DNA of 15,403 nucleotides from Eubacteriales bacterium. GTDB lineage: Bacteria; Bacillota; Clostridia; Oscillospirales; Acutalibacteraceae. Shown piece after piece: positions 6,488 to 14,364 of the stretch (position 1 is its first letter; the number at the start of each line of letters is the position of its first letter). Under the pieces are notes generated by a model that saw only the letters and a list, made by a program, of their open reading frames with translations, ran no database searches and was not told the origin of the DNA. A program made the translations under genes and the position numbers. Where the stretch lies: contig JAUMXP010000021.1 of NCBI GenBank assembly GCA_030529125.1, positions 1 through 15,403 of the forward strand, in the 5' to 3' direction.

Positions 6488-7366
6488 ATGGTAATGTCTA
6501 TGACAGGTTTCGGTAGATGCGAAACCGCTGTTAACGGTAGACAAATAACTGTTGAAATGAAAAGTGTTAACCACCGATATTTTGAGTTTAATTGTCGCAC
6601 AACTAGAGGCTATAGCTTTTTAGAAGACAAACTCAAAAAGTACATTTCTCAGAAGATCTCTCGCGGTAAGATTGATATGTATGTATCTATTACTGAGAGC
6701 GAAGATTCTGAGGTCTCAGTTGCTATCAACAAACCGCTTGCGGCTGGTTACGTTAACGCTATACATACTTTAGCTAAAGAATATAACATTCCTGATGATT
6801 TGTCTGTTTCTGTTTTATCCAGATATTCTGACATTTTCCAGATTCATAAGGAAGAACAGGACGAAGAACAGATTTTCTCTGAGGTTAAGATTGTTTTAGA
6901 TATTGCTTTAGAGAGCTTCTTGAATATGCGTGCTGCTGAGGGCGAGAAGTTAAAAGAAGACGTGCTCTCCAGAGTAGACACTATCATGTCTATTGTTTCT
7001 GATATTGAGAAGCGTTCTCCTATAACAGTAGAAGAATATAGACAAAAACTCACAAAGCGTATTTCAGACATGCTTGCATCATCTGATATTGATCAGCAGC
7101 GTATCTTAACAGAAGCGGCTATTTTTGCTGATAAAGTTGCTGTTGATGAGGAGACAGTTCGTCTGCGTAGTCATTTTGAGCAGATGAAAACCTTCTTTGA
7201 GTCTGGTGCTCCTATAGGCAGAAAGCTCGACTTCATTGTTCAGGAGATGAACCGAGAGGCAAACACAATCGGCTCAAAGGTTACTGACTCTGTGCTTGCG
7301 CATAAAGTTGTGGATATTAAATCTGAGATTGAAAAAATCCGTGAACAGATTCAGAATATCGAATAA
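6488..7366 (+). CDS. yicC: YicC/YloC family endoribonuclease
   Basis: Cytoplasmic RNase family protein of 292 residues, the usual length. Family knowledge: E. coli YicC and B. subtilis YloC have endoribonuclease activity and influence RNA turnover. Seen: the N-terminal signature MSMTGFGR (3-10) and VEMKSVNHRYFEFN (22-35); a central EGEKLKEDV segment (151-159); and the highly conserved C-terminal region with ADKVAVDEETVRLRSH (214-229) and GRKLDFIVQEMNREANTIGS (244-263). The ATG at 6488 has AAAGGG 8 nt upstream, preferable to the ATG at 6494, which would be 14 nt away. First gene of the operon, in the standard Firmicutes position ahead of remA and gmk. No anomaly seen. Confidence 0.95.
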   Translation: MVMSMTGFGRCETAVNGRQITVEMKSVNHRYFEFNCRTTRGYSFLEDKLKKYISQKISRGKIDMYVSITESEDSEVSVAINKPLAAGYVNAIHTLAKEYNIPDDLSVSVLSRYSDIFQIHKEEQDEEQIFSEVKIVLDIALESFLNMRAAEGEKLKEDVLSRVDTIMSIVSDIEKRSPITVEEYRQKLTKRISDMLASSDIDQQRILTEAAIFADKVAVDEETVRLRSHFEQMKTFFESGAPIGRKLDFIVQEMNREANTIGSKVTDSVLAHKVVDIKSEIEKIREQIQNIE

Positions 7367-7380
7367 TAAGGAGAATAGCT

Positions 7381-7629
7381 GTGAAATTTATTAACATTGG
7401 TTTTGGTAATGTTGTATCAGCTGAGAAGGTCGTGTCTGTTGTTTCTCCTGATTCTGCACCGATTAAGCGTATTATCCAGACAGCTAAGGCTGACAGCTCG
7501 CTTATCGATGCTACATACGGCAGAAAGTGTAAAGCGGTTATCATCACTGACAGCGACCACATTATCCTCTCAGCGATAACACCAGAGACTATATCAGCAA
7601 GACTTGAAGAGGAGCTTAAAAATGGCTAA
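7381..7629 (+). CDS. remA: RemA-like DNA-binding regulator (DUF370)
   Basis: Small (82-residue) protein of the RemA/DUF370 family. In B. subtilis RemA binds DNA as a ring-like oligomer and activates biofilm-matrix and osmoprotection genes; its targets in this organism are unknown. Seen: near-complete agreement with the family consensus, with FINIGFGNVVSAEKVVSVVS (3-22), SAPIKRIIQ (25-33), LIDATYGRKCKAVIITDSDH (41-60) and ILSAITPET. It starts with GTG at 7381, with AAGGAG 7 nt upstream and no competing ATG. It lies 14 bp after yicC, and its last 8 bp overlap the start of gmk, implying translational coupling. The yicC-remA-gmk-rpoZ order is the conserved Firmicutes arrangement. Confidence 0.93.
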   Translation: MKFINIGFGNVVSAEKVVSVVSPDSAPIKRIIQTAKADSSLIDATYGRKCKAVIITDSDHIILSAITPETISARLEEELKNG

Positions 7630-8191
7630 AGGACTTTTGATTGTATATACCGGTGCATCCGGTGTTGGTAAAGGCACCGTTATGAAACGCTTGCTTCAGG
7701 AAAACAGTAATCTTAGACTTTCTGTTTCTGCTACCACCAGAGCACCAAGACCGGGTGAAACAAACGGTATTGAGTATCACTTTGTTACTATCGATAAATT
7801 CAAAGAGATGATTGCTAACGATGAGTTACTCGAACACGCTGTTTATTGCGGTAATTACTACGGCACACCTGAGAAGTCAGTACGCGATATGATTGACAGC
7901 GGTCTTGATGTTATGCTTGAGATAGAAGTTGAAGGGTACAAACAGATCAAAAAGCAGTTTCCTGACTGCGTGACTATCTTTATGTTGCCACCTAGCGTTG
8001 AAGAACTTGAGAAACGCTTAAGCGGCAGAGGTACTGAAAAGCAGGATGTTGTTCAACAACGACTCAACCGTGCGGTTGAAGAGATGACATTTGCTAAGTA
8101 CTTTGACTATCAGGTTACTAATGACGATGTTGAGAAAACAAAAGACGAGATTCTCAACATCATTGCAAATATTAAAAAAGAAAGAAATTAA
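7622..8191 (+). CDS. gmk: guanylate kinase
   Basis: Essential cytoplasmic enzyme phosphorylating GMP to GDP with ATP, feeding GTP and dGTP pools and, indirectly, (p)ppGpp. 189 residues, close to the family's usual 200. Seen: P-loop GASGVGKGT (11-19) with K17; GMP-binding elements SVSATTRAPRPGE (34-46) with R40 and R43, plus EYHF (51-54) and NYYGTP (78-83); and lid-region arginines around RLSGRG (132-137). I chose the ATG at 7622, because AGGAG lies 7 nt upstream and MAKGLLIVYTG is the expected N-terminus; an in-frame ATG six codons earlier has no such site. It overlaps remA by 8 bp. rpoZ follows after 18 bp. Confidence 0.97.
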   Translation: MAKGLLIVYTGASGVGKGTVMKRLLQENSNLRLSVSATTRAPRPGETNGIEYHFVTIDKFKEMIANDELLEHAVYCGNYYGTPEKSVRDMIDSGLDVMLEIEVEGYKQIKKQFPDCVTIFMLPPSVEELEKRLSGRGTEKQDVVQQRLNRAVEEMTFAKYFDYQVTNDDVEKTKDEILNIIANIKKERN

Positions 8192-8209
8192 TTTTTTGGA
8201 GGAATTATT

Positions 8210-8413
8210 ATGAAAAGAGCATCACTTGATGATATGTTAACAGGCAAGGAGAGCCGCTATGCACTTGTTATTGGTGTAGCTAAAAGAGCCAGAGAAATCG
8301 CACAGAACTTCAAAGACGAGAATGTTATCACAGATGAAAAGCCTGTTTTACTTGCTATCGAAGATTTCAAAAACCACAAATACAATATCTTAGAACCTGA
8401 AACAGACGAATGA
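8210..8413 (+). CDS. rpoZ: DNA-directed RNA polymerase omega subunit
   Basis: Small (67-residue) subunit that helps assemble and stabilise RNA polymerase by chaperoning the beta-prime subunit. Seen: the family N-terminus ASLDDMLTGKESRYALVIGVAKRAREI (4-30), the core omega signature, followed by the EKPVLLAIEDF region (about 43-53) and an acidic tail typical of Firmicutes. GGAGG lies 7 nt before the ATG. Its TGA overlaps the priA ATG as ATGA, so the two are translationally coupled. coaBC, frequently located between these two genes in Firmicutes, is not present. Confidence 0.92.
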   Translation: MKRASLDDMLTGKESRYALVIGVAKRAREIAQNFKDENVITDEKPVLLAIEDFKNHKYNILEPETDE

Positions 8414-10860
8414 TGAGTATGCTTATCGCTCAGGTAGCTGTAGATAATACAGTCTACCATTTTGATAAGATATTTGATTATTTAGTTAAGCCTGAACATT
8501 GTGATCAGGTCAAAGTAGGTTGCAGGGTTTTAGTACCGTTTGGCAGAGGCAACAAGAAGCGTCAGGCTATGGTTATGGGGCTTATGACCGCACATGACGA
8601 TTATGATGCTTCTAAACTGAAAGAAGTATCGTCTGTACTAGATGCTTCTCCTGTGATTAACGATGAGATGGTTGAGCTTGTGCATTTTATGAAAGCTCAT
8701 TGTTTCTGTACTTATTATGATGCAGTCAGAGCTATGCTGCCTGCTGGTATCAACTACAAGATTACTACCGAGTATTCTGTAGTCAAGCCGATGGAGTTTG
8801 AACTCTTTGATCTGGATGATGAACGACGCAGGATTGTTCAGTTTCTGCTCAAAAAAGGCTCACCTGTCAAAAAAGAACTTCTGCTTGATACATTCGGCTA
8901 TGATGATACATCAGTTCTTGACCAGATGTGTAATGATAATATTCTGAAGAGAAACGATTCGACCTTTAGGAGAACCGGCGACAAAAGTCAGAAGATGGTC
9001 AGAATCAACGAAGACGCTAGTACAGATAATATTAAGCTTACTGATAAGCAAAACAGCGTGCTAGAGCTGCTTACAACAGTAGGTAGCGTATGTGTCAAAG
9101 AGCTGTGCTACTACACTGGAGTAACTGCGTCTGTGGTTGATTCACTAGTCAAAAAAGGACTCGCTACATATTACGATGACGAAGTATTCAGAATACCTAA
9201 GTCAAACGTATCTCAAAAGCGAGATGTAACCCTGACTGACGAGCAAACCACTGCTTATGAATCGTTACTTAATGACTACAAACAGAACAAAGGCATTGTT
9301 TCTGTGCTATATGGTATTACAGGTTCAGGTAAGACTTCGGTATTTATGAAGCTGATTGATGACGTTGTAAAAGACAATAAAGGTGTCATTGTTATGGTGC
9401 CTGAGATTGCGCTGACTAGTCAGCTGATTTCTATATTTAAGTCTAATTTTAACGATAAAGTAGCGGTTTTCCACAGCGGACTGTCTCTTGGCGAGCGACT
9501 TGATGAGTACAAGCGTGTCAAAAACGGTATGGCATCTATTGCTATAGGTACACGTTCGGCTGTGTTTGCTCCGTTTGATAATCTCGGTTTGATTATTATG
9601 GACGAAGAACAGGAACATACCTACAAATCAGAAGGTAAGCCTCGTTTCCACGCAAGAGAACTGGCTAAATTCAGAGCTGTGCACAACAACGCTCTCTTAG
9701 TACTTGCTTCTGCTACTCCGAGTGTAGAGACTTTTTACAACGCAAAATGCGGTAAGTACCATATAGCGACATTGACTAACAGATACGGCACGTCTACATT
9801 GCCTGATATTTTAGTTGCTGATATGAACGAAGAAGTAAGCATGGGTAATACTACTCAGTTTTCAAGCTTGCTACTTGAAAATATCGAGGAAAATCTGAGA
9901 TATAATAAACAAACCATACTGCTGCTCAATCGCAGAGGTCACAATACATTTGTGTCTTGTCGTAACTGCAGAGAAACCGTTGTCTGTCCTAATTGCTCTA
10001 TATCCATGACATATCACAGCGCTAATAATCGACTGATGTGTCATTATTGCGGTTACTCAAAGAACTACGACGGTATTTGTCCTACCTGTAACGGACATTC
10101 GCTTCGTTTTGGTGGTACAGGTACTCAGCGTGTTGAAAATGAGCTTGCATCTATTTTCCCAGATGCTAGGATCTTGCGTATGGATACAGACGCTACTATG
10201 AGCAAATCATCGCATGAAAAGAAGCTATCTGAGTTTTCAAACGGTGACTACGATATACTAGTCGGTACCCAAATGGTTGCAAAAGGTCTTGATTTTCCTA
10301 ATGTTACCTTAGTTGGTGTGCTCAGTGCTGACCAGATGCTCTACAGCGATGACTACCGCAGTTTTGAGAATGCGTTTTCTATGATCACTCAGGTTGTTGG
10401 TCGTAGCGGTAGAGGTAGCGAAAAAGGTAGAGCTATTATCCAGACTTATACCCCTGAGAACCCTATTATTGCTTTGGGCGCAAGTCAGAATTTTGAAGCG
10501 TTCTACGCTGATGAGATAAAAATCAGAAAAGCTATGCTGTATCCGCCGTTTGCACAACTATGCCTTGTGGGCTTTGTATGCGACAACAGTGTTAAAGTCA
10601 GTAAGGCGGCAGGTGCTTTTCTTAATTTACTTACTGAGTCGCTCAACCGCGAGTTTTCTGATATACCTATACGCATATTAGGCCCATCTGCATCTGCAGT
10701 ACCTAAGGTAAATAATAAATATCGATATAAAATAATATTAAAATGCAGAAATGACTCTAAATTCAGAGCGATGCTTGCGTCTGTTCTGAGAGAATTTTCT
10801 AAGAAAAAAGAGTATCTCGATGTAACAGTATTTGCAGATATGCATCCGTTAGAGTTGTGA
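8410..10860 (+). CDS. priA: primosomal protein N' (replication restart helicase PriA)
   Basis: 3'-5' superfamily 2 helicase that recognises stalled or repaired forks and reloads the replicative helicase. 816 residues, close to B. subtilis PriA. Domains seen: N-terminal 3'-DNA-end binding domain (about 5-110), winged-helix region (about 130-270), Walker A GITGSGKTS (302-310), Walker B DEEQ (398-401), motif III ASATPS, and eight zinc-ligand cysteines inserted in the second helicase lobe (C517, C520, C526, C529, C544, C547, C557, C560). Also seen are GTQMVAKGLDFPNV (619-632) and motif VI QVVGRSGRG (661-669). The motif II residue is Q where E. coli has H (DEEH). The start at 8410 forms an ATGA overlap with rpoZ; ATGs at 8413 and 8419 are alternatives that would trim only one to three residues. 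Confidence 0.97.
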   Translation: MMSMLIAQVAVDNTVYHFDKIFDYLVKPEHCDQVKVGCRVLVPFGRGNKKRQAMVMGLMTAHDDYDASKLKEVSSVLDASPVINDEMVELVHFMKAHCFCTYYDAVRAMLPAGINYKITTEYSVVKPMEFELFDLDDERRRIVQFLLKKGSPVKKELLLDTFGYDDTSVLDQMCNDNILKRNDSTFRRTGDKSQKMVRINEDASTDNIKLTDKQNSVLELLTTVGSVCVKELCYYTGVTASVVDSLVKKGLATYYDDEVFRIPKSNVSQKRDVTLTDEQTTAYESLLNDYKQNKGIVSVLYGITGSGKTSVFMKLIDDVVKDNKGVIVMVPEIALTSQLISIFKSNFNDKVAVFHSGLSLGERLDEYKRVKNGMASIAIGTRSAVFAPFDNLGLIIMDEEQEHTYKSEGKPRFHARELAKFRAVHNNALLVLASATPSVETFYNAKCGKYHIATLTNRYGTSTLPDILVADMNEEVSMGNTTQFSSLLLENIEENLRYNKQTILLLNRRGHNTFVSCRNCRETVVCPNCSISMTYHSANNRLMCHYCGYSKNYDGICPTCNGHSLRFGGTGTQRVENELASIFPDARILRMDTDATMSKSSHEKKLSEFSNGDYDILVGTQMVAKGLDFPNVTLVGVLSADQMLYSDDYRSFENAFSMITQVVGRSGRGSEKGRAIIQTYTPENPIIALGASQNFEAFYADEIKIRKAMLYPPFAQLCLVGFVCDNSVKVSKAAGAFLNLLTESLNREFSDIPIRILGPSASAVPKVNNKYRYKIILKCRNDSKFRAMLASVLREFSKKKEYLDVTVFADMHPLEL

Positions 10861-10886
10861 TCTTTAAAATACAAGGAGTTTTATAT

Positions 10887-11369
10887 ATGGCACTAAGAAA
10901 CATAGTGACAGAAGGCGACGATATTCTGCTCAAGAAATGTCGACCTGTTGAAAAATTTGATAAAAAGCTCTGGGACTTGCTTGACGATATGGCTGAGACT
11001 CTGTATGACTCAGGCGGTGTTGGTTTAGCAGGCCCTCAGGTTGGTGTGATGCGCAGAGTATGCGTTATCGATATCGGCGAGGGACTTATTGAGTTTATCA
11101 ACCCACAGATTATTAAGACAGAAGGCAAGCATCAGGTTGTCGAGGGTTGTTTATCTTCTCCTGGTGAATACGGCATTGTCGAAAGACCTATCAAAGTCAA
11201 AGCTAAGGCTTTTGACAGAGATGGTAACGAGTTCGAAGTTGAGGGCGAAGAGCTGTTTGCACAAGCAATGTGTCATGAGTTTGACCACCTCGATGGTGTA
11301 TTGTTTAAATCCAAGGTTATCAGAATGCTTAGTCCTGATGAGATTAAGACTGATGACGACGAAGAGTAA
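10887..11369 (+). CDS. def: peptide deformylase
   Basis: Metalloenzyme that removes the formyl group from the N-terminal methionine of nascent proteins at the ribosome exit. 160 residues. Seen: motif 1 GVGLAGPQVG (44-53); motif 2 EGCLS (86-90), with C88 as metal ligand; motif 3 HEFDH (130-134), with H130 and H134 as ligands and E131 catalytic. Motif 1 has Gly where the second Ala is more usual (GxGLAAPQ), a mild substitution that leaves Q intact. The acidic tail DDDEE is unremarkable. The start at 10887 is fixed by AAGGAG 8 nt upstream. It precedes fmt by 9 bp, pairing the enzymes that remove and add the formyl group. Confidence 0.97.
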   Translation: MALRNIVTEGDDILLKKCRPVEKFDKKLWDLLDDMAETLYDSGGVGLAGPQVGVMRRVCVIDIGEGLIEFINPQIIKTEGKHQVVEGCLSSPGEYGIVERPIKVKAKAFDRDGNEFEVEGEELFAQAMCHEFDHLDGVLFKSKVIRMLSPDEIKTDDDEE

Positions 11370-11378
11370 GGTGATATT

Positions 11379-12302
11379 ATGAAAGTACTTTTTATGGGTA
11401 CTCCTGATTTTGCTGTGGCGTGTTTAGAGGGGATTGTTGATGCAGGGCACGATGTCTGTGCTGTGTTCACACAGCCTGATAAACCACGTGGCAGAAAGAT
11501 GGTTATGACTCCACCTGATGTTAAAGTGTATGCATTAGAGCATAATCTGACTGTATATCAGCCTGCAACCCTGAAAGACGGCAAAGCTTTTGAGATTATC
11601 AAAGAGTATGCTCCTGATGTAATCGTTGTCGCGGCTTACGGCAAAATTTTACCTAAAGAGATTATCGAATATCCTAAATACGGCTGTATTAATGTACACG
11701 GTTCTATTCTGCCTAAATATCGCGGTGCAGCACCTATACAGTGGTCTGTTATTAATGGCGACAAAGAAACAGGTATCACTACAATGCTGATGAATGAAGG
11801 CTTGGACACAGGTGATATTCTTCTAATTGAAAAGACAGAAATCACTATAGACGATACCGCAAGCTCTGTTTTTGACAAATTAGCAGACATTGGTGCAAGC
11901 TTAATTGTCAAAACTCTCAAGATGGCAGAGAATAATGAACTCAACCCAATCAAGCAGGATGACAGTATCTCCACATACGCACCGATGCTTGACAAAAATA
12001 TCAGTAATATTGATTTTTCTAAAGATGCGCTTACAGTTCACAATCTTGTACGTGGTCTTTACGAATGGCCTATTGCACATACTTACTACAAAGGCAAGAA
12101 ACTCAAGATTTTCAAAACAGCCTTGTCTGAAAAGGTGGGCAAAGTCGGCGAGGTAGTATCACTGTCACCGCTTACAGTTGCTTGTGGAGATAAATCTGTT
12201 GAAGTATTAGAGCTTCAGCTTGAGGGTAAAAAGAGAATGGATTATAAGTCTTTCCTTTTAGGACATCCTATAGTGTGCGGAAGTAATATATTGGAGGATT
12301 AA
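11379..12302 (+). CDS. fmt: methionyl-tRNA formyltransferase
   Basis: Transfers a formyl group from 10-formyl-tetrahydrofolate to initiator Met-tRNA, allowing bacterial translation initiation. 307 residues versus about 315 in E. coli. Seen: N-terminal Rossmann-like MKVLFMGTPDFAV (1-13); the catalytic triad positions N105 and H107 in INVHGS, with LPKYRGAAPIQW after it; D143 in GLDTGDIL; and a C-terminal OB-fold domain (about 205-307) with LVRGLYEWPIA. All key residues are intact. AAGGTGAT straddles the def stop codon just upstream. The stop codon at 12300-12302 overlaps the leader of the next gene. Confidence 0.97.
   Translation: MKVLFMGTPDFAVACLEGIVDAGHDVCAVFTQPDKPRGRKMVMTPPDVKVYALEHNLTVYQPATLKDGKAFEIIKEYAPDVIVVAAYGKILPKEIIEYPKYGCINVHGSILPKYRGAAPIQWSVINGDKETGITTMLMNEGLDTGDILLIEKTEITIDDTASSVFDKLADIGASLIVKTLKMAENNELNPIKQDDSISTYAPMLDKNISNIDFSKDALTVHNLVRGLYEWPIAHTYYKGKKLKIFKTALSEKVGKVGEVVSLSPLTVACGDKSVEVLELQLEGKKRMDYKSFLLGHPIVCGSNILED
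12293..12297 (+). promoter_or_regulatory. ribosome binding site supporting a TTG start for the zinc peptidase
   Basis: GGAGG inside the last codons of fmt lies 9 nt before TTG at 12307 but 21 nt before the first in-frame ATG (12319). This spacing favours the TTG. Confidence 0.7.
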
Positions 12303-12306
12303 TATT

Positions 12307-13005
12307 TTGGTATATACAATGTTTGACTACACATGGTTCATCTTTATGGTGCCATGTATGATATTATCGCTTTATTGCAGTGCAAAGGTGCACTCTACAT
12401 TCAATAAATACTCACAAGTAAGAAATAGACGCGGATTAACAGGAGCTCAGGCTGCACAGAATGTTCTCTATTCTAATGGTGTAACAGGTGTTACTATCGA
12501 GAAGGTTGCTGGTAATCTGACAGATCATTTTGATCCTCGTACAAATACAATCAGACTATCCGAAAGCGTTTATGATAGCTCATCGGTAGCGGCTGTTGGT
12601 GTTGCTGCTCACGAGGCTGGCCACGCTGTACAGCACGCAACTAACTATGTTCCTAATAAAATCAGAAGCGCTGTAGTTCCTGCTGCTAAATTCGGTTCAA
12701 GTTTAAGCTGGATTTTGATTACAATCGGATTATTCTTACCGGTTCAGTACGATTTTGTGGTTATCGCTGGTATTGTACTCTTTTCTTTCTCTGTGATTTT
12801 CACATTAGTTACTTTGCCTGTTGAGTTCAACGCTTCTAAAAGAGCACTGCAAACTATCAAAGGTAGTAGCTTGCTTGATGAAGCAGAGTTCACAGGCGCT
12901 AAGAAAACTTTATCCGCTGCTGCTATGACCTATGTAGCTGCAGCTGCTACTTCGATAGCATCATTGTTGCGTTTATTATTGATTGTAAACAATAGAAGAA
13001 GATAA
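12307..13005 (+). CDS. membrane zinc metallopeptidase, YugP family
   Basis: Predicted integral-membrane zinc protease of the YugP family (Zn_peptidase_2), 232 residues from the TTG at 12307. Seen: N-terminal membrane helix (about 9-25); AHEAGHAVQH with HEAGH at 102-106 supplying two histidine ligands and the catalytic glutamate; PVEFNASKRA (171-180), whose E173 is the likely third ligand; hydrophobic segments at about 131-148 and 150-172; and a C-terminal helix (about 205-225). Substrates are unknown; membrane-protein quality control is a reasonable guess by analogy with HtpX-type enzymes, not shown by sequence. TTG is preferred for its Shine-Dalgarno spacing; starting at ATG 12319 would drop four residues. 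It lies 4 bp after fmt and 23 bp before rsmB, a placement seen in other Clostridia. Confidence 0.9.
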   Translation: MVYTMFDYTWFIFMVPCMILSLYCSAKVHSTFNKYSQVRNRRGLTGAQAAQNVLYSNGVTGVTIEKVAGNLTDHFDPRTNTIRLSESVYDSSSVAAVGVAAHEAGHAVQHATNYVPNKIRSAVVPAAKFGSSLSWILITIGLFLPVQYDFVVIAGIVLFSFSVIFTLVTLPVEFNASKRALQTIKGSSLLDEAEFTGAKKTLSAAAMTYVAAAATSIASLLRLLLIVNNRRR

Positions 13006-13028
13006 TTAATTTTTAATTTGAGGTTGTT

Positions 13029-14363
13029 ATGGCTGACGTCAGAAAAATTGCTTTTAATACTATATTCAGAGTACTCCACAAAGAGGCGTACTCTGCTTTG
13101 GCGTTGAACAGCGCAGTAAAAGAGAATAACCTCAATAAACTTGACACTTCGTTTTTAGCACATCTTGTGTACGGTGTGCTTGAACGAAAGCTGCTTTTAG
13201 ACCACATTATTTCTCAGTATTCTAAAATCAAGCCTAAAAAGATTGAGAACAAGACGCTTATTATTTTGGAGCTTGGCATCTTTCAGCTTGCATTTATGGA
13301 CAAAGTTCCGTCTAATGCTGCTGTTGACGAGTGCGTTAAACTGTCTAAAAAAGTCGGAGCGTATAAGTCCTCAGGCTTTATCAACGCAGTACTCAGAAAT
13401 TTTGTGCGTAATGATTTTAAATACGATTTACCTGATGAGAATGACAAAATCAGATATTTATCTGTAAAGTATTCTTGTCCTGAGTTTCTGGTTGAAAAAT
13501 GGATATCGCAGTATGGCGAAGATAACACAGTCTGTGTTTTAGAGGGACTAGCGCATAGACCACCGCTCACCATAAGAGTCAATACGCTGTTAACTACTAA
13601 AGAAGAACTTATAGATGAACTGACAAAAAATGGGGTAAAGGTAAGCGAAGTTGCTTTTCTACAGAATGCTCTTAATATCGAGGATACAGGTTCTATCGAG
13701 GAACTTGATGCGTTTATGAACGGTAAGTTCTATGTTCAGGACAGCTCTTCACAATTGTGTTGTGAGATGCTCGACGCTATGGAAGGTATGACTGTCTGCG
13801 ATGTGTGCTCAGCTCCTGGTGGCAAGTCGCTATATTCTGCTATCAGAATGAATAATAAAGGGAAAGTGTATTCTTATGACCTTTATGAGCATAAAATCAA
13901 TCTTATCAAAGAGTCTGCAAGCAGACTATCTATTGATATTATCAACGCAAAAGTCAGAGATGCGTTAGATAAAAATGAAAAGATTCCTGCGTGCGACAGG
14001 TTGCTTTGTGATGTGCCTTGTTCGGGTTTTGGTATTATACGCAGAAAGCCTGAAATTCGTTACAAAAAAGCAACAATTATTGACAATTTACCACAGTTGC
14101 AATACAGTGTATTATGTGCCAATGCGGACATGTTAGAGTGCGGTGGCATCTTAGTTTATTCTACTTGCACTCTATGTGATGAAGAAAATATCGATGTGGT
14201 TAATAAGTTTTTGAGTGAGCATCCTGATTTTAAGCCGGTAAAGCTCAGTTTGCCAGAGTCTTTTACTAGATTTATCGATGAGCCTGAGCATGTGCTGACA
14301 CTTTTACCATATAAAAATATGACTGACGGCTTTTTTATAGCCAAGTTTCGAAAGGTAGGTTAA
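13029..14363 (+). CDS. rsmB: 16S rRNA (cytosine-967-C5)-methyltransferase
   Basis: S-adenosylmethionine-dependent enzyme of the RsmB/Sun/NOL1-NOP2 family that makes m5C967 in 16S rRNA. 444 residues. Seen: an N-terminal NusB-like RNA-binding domain (about 1-130, with FLAHLVYGVLERK and PSNAAVDECVKLSKK); then the methyltransferase domain with motif I CDVCSAPGGKS (257-267), DVPCSG (328-333, C331) and YSTCTL (377-382, C380). The two cysteines are the pair used in m5C transfer and product release. FYVQDSSSQL (234-243) is the usual lead-in. The start ATG has GAGG 5 nt upstream. Only 1 bp separates it from rlmN, indicating coupled expression of two rRNA methyltransferases. Confidence 0.97.
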   Translation: MADVRKIAFNTIFRVLHKEAYSALALNSAVKENNLNKLDTSFLAHLVYGVLERKLLLDHIISQYSKIKPKKIENKTLIILELGIFQLAFMDKVPSNAAVDECVKLSKKVGAYKSSGFINAVLRNFVRNDFKYDLPDENDKIRYLSVKYSCPEFLVEKWISQYGEDNTVCVLEGLAHRPPLTIRVNTLLTTKEELIDELTKNGVKVSEVAFLQNALNIEDTGSIEELDAFMNGKFYVQDSSSQLCCEMLDAMEGMTVCDVCSAPGGKSLYSAIRMNNKGKVYSYDLYEHKINLIKESASRLSIDIINAKVRDALDKNEKIPACDRLLCDVPCSGFGIIRRKPEIRYKKATIIDNLPQLQYSVLCANADMLECGGILVYSTCTLCDEENIDVVNKFLSEHPDFKPVKLSLPESFTRFIDEPEHVLTLLPYKNMTDGFFIAKFRKVG

Positions 14364-14364
14364 T

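Noticed and set aside
10857..10886. Extended def start at 10857 overlapping the priA stop.
   Set aside because: AAGGAG lies between it and ATG 10887, and MALRNIV matches the usual deformylase N-terminus.
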